NCBI RefSeq assembly: GCF_003226345.1
Contig: NZ_PDOF01000003.1
Coordinates: forward strand, 434,001 to 498,000
DNA length: 64,000 nucleotides
Direction: 5' to 3'
From: Alteribacter lacisalsi
GTDB taxonomy: Bacteria; Bacillota; Bacilli; Bacillales; Salisediminibacteriaceae
The translations under genes were made by a program, and so were the position numbers. A model generated the notes under the pieces. That model had not been told where the DNA came from. It saw only the letters and a program-made list of their open reading frames with translations, and ran no database searches. Below are positions 1 to 7,480 of the stretch, piece by piece. How positions within the stretch are numbered: the first letter of the stretch is position 1; every line of letters starts with the position of its first letter.

Positions 1-71
1 GCCTCCTGGCAGATGAGGACCGGATGCTCGAAGCCGTCGAGCGAATCGATAAACTGAAGCTGTTCGGCTGA
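1..71 (+). CDS. C-terminal end of an unidentified protein (5' end outside window)
   Basis: An open frame enters from the left edge and ends at TGA 69-71, giving a 22-residue tail that finishes DEDRMLEAVERIDKLKLFG. The amphipathic helix-like ending would suit a fold-type I aminotransferase, but that is only a guess from a short tail. It is one of few plus-strand genes in the window and converges on the cap operon, with a shared terminator between them. Confidence 0.45.
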   Translation, partial: LLADEDRMLEAVERIDKLKLFG

Positions 72-127
72 GCGCAGACTAATGAAACAGCCCCAAATCC
101 ACCAATAACAACGAAACCCCGCACACT

Positions 128-166
128 AAAAACGCATGGCCCTTCAACAAGGGTCCATGCGTTTTT
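128..166. terminator. bidirectional rho-independent terminator
   Basis: An inverted repeat (AAAAACGCATGG...CCATGCGTTTTT, inner GCCC/GGGT) has an A-run on the left and a T-run on the right, so it can stop transcripts from both the plus-strand gene on the left and the cap operon on the right. Confidence 0.85.
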
Positions 167-186
167 CCATTCATCCTATCACTCGA

Positions 187-396
187 TCAGCTCTCCGTCC
201 CCGTGTCTTCCTCCGGGTTCGTGGCAAGATCATCTTCACTGATCTGATCCGTACCTACGTGCTGCTCAAAGTAGTTTTCGGTCATACGCTCTTCATTTTC
301 CGTCAGTTCCACGTCATGGCGGAAAACGGCCATGAAGATAAAGACGATCGCAAGGAAGATAAAAGAGCCGTACTTGCGAAGGCGCTTGCTGTTCAT
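187..396 (-). CDS. capE: CapE/PgsE-like small membrane protein of the poly-gamma-glutamate operon
   Basis: This 69-residue protein has one N-terminal membrane segment (about residues 9-25, after MNSKRLRKYGS) followed by an acidic tail. Size, topology and position match CapE of Bacillus anthracis and PgsE of B. subtilis, small proteins needed for full polymer production; the sequence alone would not prove this. It is the last gene of capB-C-A-D-E and has a good ribosome site (GAGGTGA, about 9 nt before ATG). The 151-bp gap after capD contains a plausible promoter, so it may also be transcribed separately. Confidence 0.72.
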   Translation of the reverse strand: MNSKRLRKYGSFIFLAIVFIFMAVFRHDVELTENEERMTENYFEQHVGTDQISEDDLATNPEEDTGTES

Positions 397-501
397 TGTT
401 GTGTTTCACCTCTTCATACGTGTTGTTTCCTTTTATAATTCGCGCACCAAATCCCCGCAGTGAGGGCATCCGCGCACCTTAAATCATCTCAAACGTTTAG
501 T

Positions 502-529
502 AGTATAACATGACTTCACCTGGTGTGAA
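502..529 (-). promoter_or_regulatory. candidate sigma-A promoter for capE
   Basis: Read on the minus strand: TTCACA, a 16-bp spacer, TATACT, each box 5/6 to consensus. It lies between capD and capE and points to capE. Two copies of CGCGCACC (441-448 and 471-478), exactly 30 bp apart, lie in the resulting leader. Not proven. Confidence 0.4.
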
Positions 530-547
530 CATGGTAATTCCCACCAC

Positions 548-2428
548 TCACTCTTCTTCCTCATCGTCCCCGCCGCCGATCTGATCAAAAATGCCGCCCC
601 GGTCATCCTCACGTTCCTTCGTCGGGTCCGACGCTTCCCACGAGCCTCCCCGGCGCGGGTCCGAACCTCCGTAGACGAGGCCGTTAGCCCGGTCGATGAA
701 CATCGCCTGAATGCCTCCGAAGAACATATCGCTGTCGTCAGTCATGACAACCCAGCCATCCACGTCTTCCCGGTCGTTCAGTTCCGCTTCAAAATCCGCC
801 TGCCATTCAGCAGGGAATTTGCCGTCCACAAACACGCCTATCTCCCCGGTCCGGGCGATCCGGTCGTCAAAGTGAAAGCGCGGCTGTTCGATTGCCGATT
901 TGAGACCGTATTCGAAAATATCTTTGTGCACGAGCGTCTGTGCGATCATATTCGGAATCCGCGCTCCTCCCGGCGACCCGAGCCCGAGAACACCCTGCTC
1001 CTCGCTTACCAGAATCGTCGGCGCCATGAAGCTCCGCGGCCGCTTGCCCGGCTCGAACCGGTTAATCGACTCAGGCGACTGATTGAAGTTGCTCAGCTGA
1101 TCGTTCAGGAAAAAGCCCGCGTGATACTGTCCGGAGCCGAAAAAGTTACTCAGCGTATGCGTCACCGAAATCATCCGACCGTCCCGGTCCACCACCACAA
1201 AATGACTCGTATTGTTATGATCATTCACCACCGCAGGCGAATCGTCCGGGTGAAGCCGGATCCGGCCATATGGCGTGAACCCGCCCATCGCTTCCTCCGC
1301 ATCCTCAGCCGGCACACTCTCAAGAGCCTCCGCCGCCATCTCCTCCGCGTATTCATCAGACGTGAGACGGTTCAAATTGTCCACGAACGGATTTTCCCAT
1401 GCACTCCCCTGATGGAAATCAGGATCGGCAATGTACTGAAGCCGGTCATTGTACGCCTGAATCTGAAGACGGGTCATCAGCTCCGCATACGTGAGATACC
1501 AAAGCTCCGGGTCGCCACCGTCTTCCTTCATCTCCTCCAGGTTAAGACGCTCCGCCGCCTGCAGCATCTGGATCAGCGTCGGACCCGCGAGCGGCGCGGG
1601 CGCACTGTACACGCTGAAGCCCTGGAACGTCCCCGAGGCAGGCTCAGGCTGCTTCACCTGGTACTGCTGAAAATCCCCCACCGTCAACCCCGGATAACGC
1701 TGCTCCATCGCCGGACCGAGCTGCTCGAGAAAATAACTCCGCGGTCCCGTTTCCTGTATCGTACGCAGCGTCTCCGCCAGCTCCTCCTGAACAAGCATGC
1801 CGCCGGACTGCATCGGCTCGGCCCCCTCGAAGAAATGCGGCACCTCAGATGGGTTCATCCGGTACTGGGCATGATAGAGCCGCCCTGCCAGATAACGGTC
1901 GATCTCAAAGCCCTCTTCCGCCACGTCCACCGCCGGCTGAATCAGCTCACTGAAGCTGAAATTGCCCGATGCATAGTTGTCATAAATCGTGCTCATTCCA
2001 ATCAGAAACCCCGGCACCCCGAAATTACTGCCGTACGCCTCCATCGATCCCACATTGTACGGCGCCGTCTCCCTGTAATCCAGATACTGCGGCACATTGC
2101 CGATCACCGGGTCATAGTAAAGAAGCGAACCGCCGCCGCCAATGCCCGATCCGTAAGGCTCCACCACATTCAGCATAAACGACACCGCAATGAACGCATC
2201 CGCCGCGTTGCCCCCGTCATCAAGAATATCCATCCCCGCCGCAACCGCAAGAGGATGAGCCCCGCTGATCCCGTAGCCCTCCTCCAGAGCCGCCACCTCG
2301 TCCTCCGGAATCTCCTCTACATCCGCGAGCCCCTGATCCGGGGAAAATTCAATTTCTCTAAAGCCCGCAATCAGGAAAATAATGATGAGTACGGTGCCGA
2401 TAATGTTGGTAACCATACGAAGGCGCAT
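548..2428 (-). CDS. capD: gamma-glutamyltransferase family capsule enzyme CapD
   Basis: A 626-residue member of the gamma-glutamyltranspeptidase family. In B. anthracis CapD cuts poly-gamma-glutamate and links it to peptidoglycan. Visible features: an N-terminal membrane anchor (about residues 8-22), the large-subunit fold, and NNTSHF, where Thr407 should be the residue at which the precursor self-cleaves and the catalytic nucleophile. A GSPGG motif follows near the C-terminus. The last residues are a string of acids (DDEEEE). It lies 61 bp after capA and before capE, the anthracis order; B. subtilis keeps its ggt elsewhere. That position favours CapD-type anchoring over a general secreted GGT, though enzyme specificity cannot be read from sequence. 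Confidence 0.85.
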   Translation of the reverse strand: MRLRMVTNIIGTVLIIIFLIAGFREIEFSPDQGLADVEEIPEDEVAALEEGYGISGAHPLAVAAGMDILDDGGNAADAFIAVSFMLNVVEPYGSGIGGGGSLLYYDPVIGNVPQYLDYRETAPYNVGSMEAYGSNFGVPGFLIGMSTIYDNYASGNFSFSELIQPAVDVAEEGFEIDRYLAGRLYHAQYRMNPSEVPHFFEGAEPMQSGGMLVQEELAETLRTIQETGPRSYFLEQLGPAMEQRYPGLTVGDFQQYQVKQPEPASGTFQGFSVYSAPAPLAGPTLIQMLQAAERLNLEEMKEDGGDPELWYLTYAELMTRLQIQAYNDRLQYIADPDFHQGSAWENPFVDNLNRLTSDEYAEEMAAEALESVPAEDAEEAMGGFTPYGRIRLHPDDSPAVVNDHNNTSHFVVVDRDGRMISVTHTLSNFFGSGQYHAGFFLNDQLSNFNQSPESINRFEPGKRPRSFMAPTILVSEEQGVLGLGSPGGARIPNMIAQTLVHKDIFEYGLKSAIEQPRFHFDDRIARTGEIGVFVDGKFPAEWQADFEAELNDREDVDGWVVMTDDSDMFFGGIQAMFIDRANGLVYGGSDPRRGGSWEASDPTKEREDDRGGIFDQIGGGDDEEEE

Positions 2429-2489
2429 CGCTCGTCCACTCCTTTCCGGGGTTGTTTTCCTCCGGGCTCACCCGGGGCGGCTGCCTTGT

Positions 2490-3695
2490 TTACGCTTCTT
2501 CTTCCCCACCGTCGATCTCAAGATACAGTCTGCCGTCTTCCTGCCAGGTTTCTGCTTCGTCACCGAGTTCTTTCGTTAGCGTGCGGAAGATCCGCTGCTT
2601 CTGCACCGTTCCGAACGGCTCTGTTGCCGGTATCGGTTTCGCCTCACGAATAATCATCGGGGAGAAGATAAACTGTCTCCGGCCGTCATTCATCAGCTTG
2701 AACTGGGTAATCAGCGCGTCAGACGTCCGGGACCACCCCTGGTCGGAAACGAAATTTCCGACACTGTAAAGAATCAGACTGTCCTCGTACACTTCCATTG
2801 GGCTGATGACGTGGGGGTAATGTCCCACAATCAAGTCGGCCCCCAGATCAGCAAGGTAATGGGCAAGCTCCCGCTGGCGGGAAAACACCCGGTTGTTGAA
2901 GTTTTCCCCCCAGTGGGCATGGACAATCACAAAGTCCGCTTCGGCTTCAGCCTGCTGCACCGCCTGGTACACGTCGGCAAGACGCCGCGTTGTCAGTACC
3001 CCCGAGCGATCCTCATCGACAGCGTGGTTTGGCGCGTATACGTCAGTAAAACCGACAGTGCCGACCGTGATGCCGTTGATTTCATCGATCACCGGCGTAA
3101 TCGCCGCCTCCGTGTTGACCCCCGCCCCCACATAGCTGATCTCATCTTCATAGTGGTCAAACACGTTCAAGGTGTTTCGAAAGCCCAGGTAGCGGTAGTC
3201 GAACTGGTTGTTGTTGCCGAGTGTAACATTCGTAAATCCCTCGTCAATGAGCGCCGGCACGCTCTCGTATGTGGTGTAGAAATTCATCATCTTGTTCGGA
3301 TTTTCCGTTATGTTCCTGATCGTGTCACCGTTCAAGTTTTCCATCGCCTCGGGCGGCATATCAATGATCGTCTGCTTGAAGTTGCCGCTCACGTAATCGG
3401 ACGCCTCGAAATAAGGCCGGGCAAAGTCAAACAGGGACGAAAATCCATACCGGCTGGTGACTTCGGCCACGTGACGGCCGAACATCAGATCCCCGACGAC
3501 CGTTCCGGTGACAAGGGCCTCTTCATCCTCCGGGACTTCGGGCACCTGGGCAAAGCTGACGAACTGACCTGCTCCGATCACGAGGATCAGGGCAAGCAGA
3601 AACACAAGTGCGTGCCGGTCTGCCCGTTCTTTATGCCGCTTCGTCATCGCGAGAAGCTTTTCTTTTTTCGTTAAGTACCGTTTCCTCGTGGTCAT
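2490..3695 (-). CDS. capA: poly-gamma-glutamate synthesis/export protein CapA
   Basis: A 401-residue CapA/PgsA protein. A short cytoplasmic basic stretch is followed by one membrane helix (about 28-48) and an extracellular domain of the calcineurin-like PGA_cap fold, with VGDLMFGRH near residue 67 and the C-terminal block GHYPHVISPMEVY...YSVGNF. In the family CapA works with CapB and CapC in the membrane complex that makes and exports poly-gamma-glutamate. It starts 12 bp after capC and has ribosome site AAGGCGGG. It ends in an acidic tail (GGEEEA). Confidence 0.92.
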   Translation of the reverse strand: MTTRKRYLTKKEKLLAMTKRHKERADRHALVFLLALILVIGAGQFVSFAQVPEVPEDEEALVTGTVVGDLMFGRHVAEVTSRYGFSSLFDFARPYFEASDYVSGNFKQTIIDMPPEAMENLNGDTIRNITENPNKMMNFYTTYESVPALIDEGFTNVTLGNNNQFDYRYLGFRNTLNVFDHYEDEISYVGAGVNTEAAITPVIDEINGITVGTVGFTDVYAPNHAVDEDRSGVLTTRRLADVYQAVQQAEAEADFVIVHAHWGENFNNRVFSRQRELAHYLADLGADLIVGHYPHVISPMEVYEDSLILYSVGNFVSDQGWSRTSDALITQFKLMNDGRRQFIFSPMIIREAKPIPATEPFGTVQKQRIFRTLTKELGDEAETWQEDGRLYLEIDGGEEEA

Positions 3696-3707
3696 AATTA
3701 ACCCGCC

Positions 3708-4157
3708 TTAGAACATGTAATAAAGAGTCATGATGATAAACGTGAGTCCGCTGAGCACCATCGTGCTCGTAACGGTAATGTAGACACCCTGTTTTTCAAA
3801 TGAGTTGGCAATAAGCCCCGGAACGATTACCCCGATCCCTCTGAGCTCGTAAATTTCAAACGGAAACACCGGGTAAAAGAAGTCGAACGCCAGCTTCAGG
3901 ACAACCCCTGTGAGCAGCATAGCGGCGAACTTCCGGCGGCCGTAAAGAATCGTGAACCGGGAAAACACGTGTACAACGAGAAAGTAAATCACACAGCTGA
4001 TCAAAAAGATCGACATGAGGAAAAACGGCTGGTCGTAGATGAGTGCCAGGTAGCCCGGTACGATGATTCCGGCCGGCAGCGCCCCGGCTTTTTCGGCGTA
4101 AATAAGACTCAGAACAATTCCGACGACGAGGGTGATGTATAAGTCGGCTCCAAACAA
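3708..4157 (-). CDS. capC: poly-gamma-glutamate synthesis membrane protein CapC
   Basis: A polytopic membrane protein closely resembling B. subtilis PgsC (ILYGRRKFAAML, FEIYELRGIGVIVPGLIAN). I place the start at TTG 4157, giving FGADLYI after the initiator and 149 residues, the usual PgsC length. The upstream GTG at 4169 directly abuts the AAGGAGG ribosome site and is too close to be used, while the TTG lies 11 nt after it. CapC and CapB together form the polymerase core. An unusual 154-bp or longer gap with four 20-bp iterons separates it from capB. Confidence 0.92.
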   Translation of the reverse strand: MFGADLYITLVVGIVLSLIYAEKAGALPAGIIVPGYLALIYDQPFFLMSIFLISCVIYFLVVHVFSRFTILYGRRKFAAMLLTGVVLKLAFDFFYPVFPFEIYELRGIGVIVPGLIANSFEKQGVYITVTSTMVLSGLTFIIMTLYYMF

Positions 4158-4220
4158 TGTGGATGCCACCTCCTTCTTTTTCGATGGTGTCTTGCTGCGG
4201 TTTTGCGGTAGTTTAATTGC

Positions 4221-4300
4221 AATTACTGGTACATAAATTTATTTACTTGTACTTAATCAAATTTTCTTGTAAATATTTTTATTTACTTGTACTTAGCGCT
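4221..4300. repeat. four 20-bp iterons between capB and capC
   Basis: Four units start at 4221, 4241, 4261 and 4281 in exact 20-bp register. The best two are identical over 18 bp (4238-4255 and 4278-4295). The core is ATTTACTTGTACTTA, containing TAC-N2-GTA; units 1 and 3 are degenerate. The stretch is AT-rich against its GC-rich surroundings. The spacing puts every unit on the same DNA face. It may bind a regulator that controls capC onward, or act in the mRNA leader. Confidence 0.8.
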
Positions 4301-4323
4301 TTTTCCGATCGTGTCCTCCCTTT

Positions 4324-5511
4324 TTAAGGGGCGGTTTCAGCCTCGTGTTTTTCGTTATGCTCTTTTTGTATCCGTTCCACAAGTGGCTCCGCTGCACCGT
4401 GGATGTTTCCGACTCCGAAGACAGATGACCGGTTCATTTTTTCATGCAGGGCGTTGTAAATCTCGTCTGTGCCGCGGCCTTCGAGGTTGATAAACTCATC
4501 TGCCTCAATCATCCCCTCCTGGTATGCCCGCTCGATTGGGGAGGTGAGGTCGCCGATCACGACGAGCGTGCCGATATCCAGATTCGGCAGAACATCGCGG
4601 GCAAACTGTTCGGAGCGGTCGACCCGGTCCTTCCTGCAATTCATAATCACAATCGGGTGCTCGGATGGAAATCCTAGTTCTTTGACCCGCTTCCAGATAT
4701 TCAGAGTCGAGGACGCATCGTTTGCGGCAAATCCGTTGAAGAAGTAGGACGGTTTCTCCGGATCGCCTGTTTTTAATATCCGCATGGCACCCGGATCCGG
4801 CGGCGCGTTCAGCATTCCTTTTAACGCTGTTTCCCGGTCGATGCCCATCGCCTGTGCCACTGCGAGAGGGAGCGCTGCGTTATCCGGGAACATCATGTAC
4901 TCAAACTTCCGCAGATACTCTTCCGTTACAGTCGAGGTATCGGCGACAATCATCTCCGTGTTCCGCTCCTCTGCAATCTTGCGGAAGTAATCCTGATACG
5001 GGCCGTCGTTTACGATCAGGTAGCCGTTGTAAGGGACAGTCGCCGTAAAAGAATGAGCCACATCATCAATTGTCGGGCCGAGCACGTCCATATGGTCTTC
5101 AAGAACGTTGACAATGACACCGATGTTCGCCTGCAGCATAATATTCTGGAATACTTTCTGATAATCGGGATTAACCGCCATGCATTCGCTCACAAGGACT
5201 TCTGTCTTATCCTCCGAAACGCTTTTCATTACTTTCAGCTGCTCCCGGATATTCGGTCCTTCAGGATCGCGGATGATCGGATCTTCCCTGTCGTTATAAA
5301 TCATACGGGCCTGGGTACCAGTTGTTTTGCCGACTGTTCTGTAGCCGGCTTCCATCATAATCCCCGTAATCAGACGGGTGACGGTCGACTTCCCCCTGAC
5401 GCCGTTGATGTTGATCCGGGTTGGAATGCTTTCCACATTCCGCTGGTGGCGCTTCCGTTCCAGGATGCCAAGAGCAAACAACAGCACGCAGGAGAGTGGA
5501 ATCAAAAGCAT
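4324..5511 (-). CDS. capB: poly-gamma-glutamate synthase ATP-binding subunit CapB
   Basis: An amide ligase related to Mur ligases that activates the gamma-carboxylate with ATP and adds glutamate. It has an N-terminal membrane helix, then the nucleotide loop NGVRGKST and the strongly conserved blocks ECMAVNPDYQ, NVLEDHMDVLGPT, FPDNAALPL and NGFAANDASSTLNIW. I choose ATG 5511 (395 residues): AGGAG lies 7 nt upstream, and the protein then begins like PgsB (MLLIPLSC...GILERKRHQ). An in-frame ATG at 5529 lacks a ribosome site. First gene of capBCADE. Confidence 0.95.
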   Translation of the reverse strand: MLLIPLSCVLLFALGILERKRHQRNVESIPTRININGVRGKSTVTRLITGIMMEAGYRTVGKTTGTQARMIYNDREDPIIRDPEGPNIREQLKVMKSVSEDKTEVLVSECMAVNPDYQKVFQNIMLQANIGVIVNVLEDHMDVLGPTIDDVAHSFTATVPYNGYLIVNDGPYQDYFRKIAEERNTEMIVADTSTVTEEYLRKFEYMMFPDNAALPLAVAQAMGIDRETALKGMLNAPPDPGAMRILKTGDPEKPSYFFNGFAANDASSTLNIWKRVKELGFPSEHPIVIMNCRKDRVDRSEQFARDVLPNLDIGTLVVIGDLTSPIERAYQEGMIEADEFINLEGRGTDEIYNALHEKMNRSSVFGVGNIHGAAEPLVERIQKEHNEKHEAETAP

Positions 5512-5985
5512 GGCGCTTCTCCTCTCCATGATTCAAGTTTCTTGTAGTATGTCCTGAAAGGAATGGAATTAAGACAAAATTCCGGAGTCTTTCCCTTCGA
5601 AGATTATTAAAGGATAGTATTCGTTGTGCCGATGTCGTTCAGTCGTTTTTATAGGGATTTCTAAATTTACAATTATTTCTGGTGTTTATATCCGCCGGGA
5701 AGATTGCCGTCTTGAGAGGGATGACGTCGAATCGAATATATGGATACAAGTGAAGAGGAAAAGAAAAGGGACTTTAGACCCCTTTTATATTACAGAAATA
5801 TGCAATTATTCGTGGTTTTCTCTGCTTATGTTACAAATTTTACAGACTGTTTAATGTTACATTTCTAATGGTCAAATAGTATTGTACGATTCTGAAAGCT
5901 CTTGTAAACTTACAAATGTACATAAAAACAGACAAATATTTCATGAAAAAGAAAAATAAAGAGAGAAAATAGGGGAGAGAGAAAA
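5512..5985. promoter_or_regulatory. divergent control region between capB and the NlpC/P60 gene
   Basis: This 474-bp AT-rich region carries the promoters of both flanking genes. Visible elements: CAAG-TTT-CTTG at 5534-5544 in the capB leader; a hairpin AAAAGGG/CCCTTTT near 5764-5788; an inverted repeat TTGTAA-AC-TTACAA at 5902-5915; and a weak plus-strand promoter candidate TTGTAC-17-TAAACT at 5882-5910. A 76-codon open frame at 5624-5854 has no ribosome site and is not called. Confidence 0.45.
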
Positions 5986-6963
5986 ATGAAAAAGGTTGTA
6001 GTGAGTGCGGCATTAGCCGGTAGTGTTTTGCTTGCTCCGCAAGTGGCGGACGCAGCTCTTGGAGATCAGACACTTCGGGAGGGTATGAGACACGGGGACG
6101 TGCAGGAGCTTCAGGATAAGCTTAAAGCTGAGGGTTACTTCTCACGCAGCACAACGTCTACCGGTTACTTCGGAACGATTACACGCGCAGCTGTCCGCGA
6201 TTTCCAGCGTGACGCAGGGATTGGCGTGGACGGTATTGCCGGTCCGCAGACGTTCCGCGCAATGGGTGTAAGCTCGAATGGCACTTCCAGTTCAAACGTG
6301 TCAACTGGCTCAGGTAACTGGATCTCGTTTAACGGAACTCTTCGTTCCGGTGCCCGGGGAGGCAGCGTTGCCTCACTACAGGACGCCCTGAACACACTCG
6401 GCTACGGCGCGGGTACAACAGGTGTCTTTGGTCCAAAAACAGAGTCTGCTGTACGCAGCTTCCAGCGTGACGCAGGGATTGGCGTGGACGGTATTGCCGG
6501 TCCGCAGACTTATCGAGCCCTTAACGGCGAATCTGTAGTAAAATCAAGTTCTTCCGGCAGCTCAAATAACAGCGGGACAAGCTCGTCTTCAAGCGCAGGC
6601 AGCAGCTCGTCTTCTGTAGACAGCCTGATCTCAACTGCGCGCAGCGTTCAGGGATCTCCTTACAGCTGGGGCGGCACTACGCCTGCCGGTTTTGATTGCA
6701 GCGGGTTCGTAAATTATGTATTCAGCCAGAACGGACAGACCCTGCCACGTTCTACTTCACAGCTGTGGAACGCCCGTACTCCGGTTTCCAATCCAGTACG
6801 CGGTGACCTGGTGTTCTTTGAAACAAGAACCGGTCCTTCCCACGTGGGGATCTACCTTGGCAACGGTCAGTTCATTCACTCAGGTGCTTCCACAGGCGTA
6901 GCTGTAGCAAGCATGAGCAACAGCTACTGGGGTCCTCGCTATCTGGGTGCAGGGCGCTTCTAG
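5986..6963 (+). CDS. secreted NlpC/P60 endopeptidase with two peptidoglycan-binding domains
   Basis: A 325-residue secreted cell-wall hydrolase. Order: signal peptide (1-23, cut after ADA), two PG_binding_1 domains (about 28-92 and 118-178), a Ser/Gly linker (185-210), and a C-terminal NlpC/P60 domain with Cys238 (FDCSGF), His286 (SHVGIY) and His298 (FIHSG). The family usually cuts the D-Glu-meso-DAP bond in stem peptides. The ribosome site is GGGGAGAG. It is transcribed away from the cap operon and has its own terminator. The two binding domains share an exact 50-bp DNA block, a sign of recent duplication or gene conversion. Confidence 0.9.
   Translation: MKKVVVSAALAGSVLLAPQVADAALGDQTLREGMRHGDVQELQDKLKAEGYFSRSTTSTGYFGTITRAAVRDFQRDAGIGVDGIAGPQTFRAMGVSSNGTSSSNVSTGSGNWISFNGTLRSGARGGSVASLQDALNTLGYGAGTTGVFGPKTESAVRSFQRDAGIGVDGIAGPQTYRALNGESVVKSSSSGSSNNSGTSSSSSAGSSSSSVDSLISTARSVQGSPYSWGGTTPAGFDCSGFVNYVFSQNGQTLPRSTSQLWNARTPVSNPVRGDLVFFETRTGPSHVGIYLGNGQFIHSGASTGVAVASMSNSYWGPRYLGAGRF
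6202..6509 (+). repeat. 50-bp exact direct repeat inside the NlpC/P60 gene
   Basis: Positions 6202-6251 and 6460-6509 are identical over 50 bp and encode FQRDAGIGVDGIAGPQT in each peptidoglycan-binding domain. The spacing is 258 bp (86 codons), so unequal recombination would add or remove one whole domain in frame. Confidence 0.9.
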
Positions 6964-7056
6964 AGGTTCGTACAAAGGTGACCGCCTATCTATGGGCATT
7001 ATGACTGCTTTTCATTTCATTACCCTTACTTTTATACTCGAAAACATAAAAGCATG

Positions 7057-7091
7057 AACACCTGCAGAACTCTCTCCGCAGGTGTTTTTTT
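7057..7091 (+). terminator. rho-independent terminator of the NlpC/P60 gene
   Basis: ACACCTGC...GCAGGTGT stem followed by a run of seven T, 93 bp after the stop codon. Confidence 0.9.
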
Positions 7092-7239
7092 ATTTGGTAT
7101 AGTTCTGCAATTCGCTATGATTGGAGCTGTGCGGGTTGGGCGGAGGGCTTGTGGACCCGGTTTAGCGGATATAAACAGATTATCGCAGATAAATACCCCG
7201 CTCGTCGGACACTATCATGCTCCCACCCCCGTCAATCGC

Positions 7240-7275
7240 AAAAAAAAAGAGCACCCGTGGTCCAGACGGGCGCTC
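7240..7275 (-). terminator. minus-strand terminator
   Basis: Stem GAGCACCCGT/ACGGGCGCTC with one mismatch; the long A-run at 7240-7248 reads as a U-tract on the minus strand. Probably the final stop for the 7481-8989 gene. Confidence 0.7.
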
Positions 7276-7436
7276 TCAAATGGGAGAAGAGAAAAAGAGG
7301 AAGGTCAAACCTCTCCTGCTCTTGCTACTAATATAGACGATTGTAATCAGAAAAGGTTTCACTCTGTTCAAAAAAAAATAGTGACTTTTATGAAGTTTAC
7401 TGATAGAGGTTCATCTTTCAAGGCACGGTCACAAGC

Positions 7437-7474
7437 GAAGTCCCGATGACCCGCGTCTGGGTAATCGGGACTTC
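7437..7474 (-). terminator. strong hairpin just after the second NlpC/P60 gene
   Basis: An 11-bp perfect stem GAAGTCCCGAT/ATCGGGACTTC starts 6 bp after the minus-strand stop codon. It has no U-tract on the minus side, so it may protect the mRNA 3' end, with real termination at 7240-7275. Confidence 0.55.
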
Positions 7475-7480
7475 TTTAAA

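Noticed and set aside
872-2653. 593-codon open frame opposite capD and capA
   Set aside because: Rich in R, H and L, no family pattern, no ribosome site; the opposite strand encodes conserved CapD.
5624-5854. 76-codon plus-strand gene upstream of the first NlpC/P60 gene
   Set aside because: No ribosome site, no known pattern, lies in a control region.
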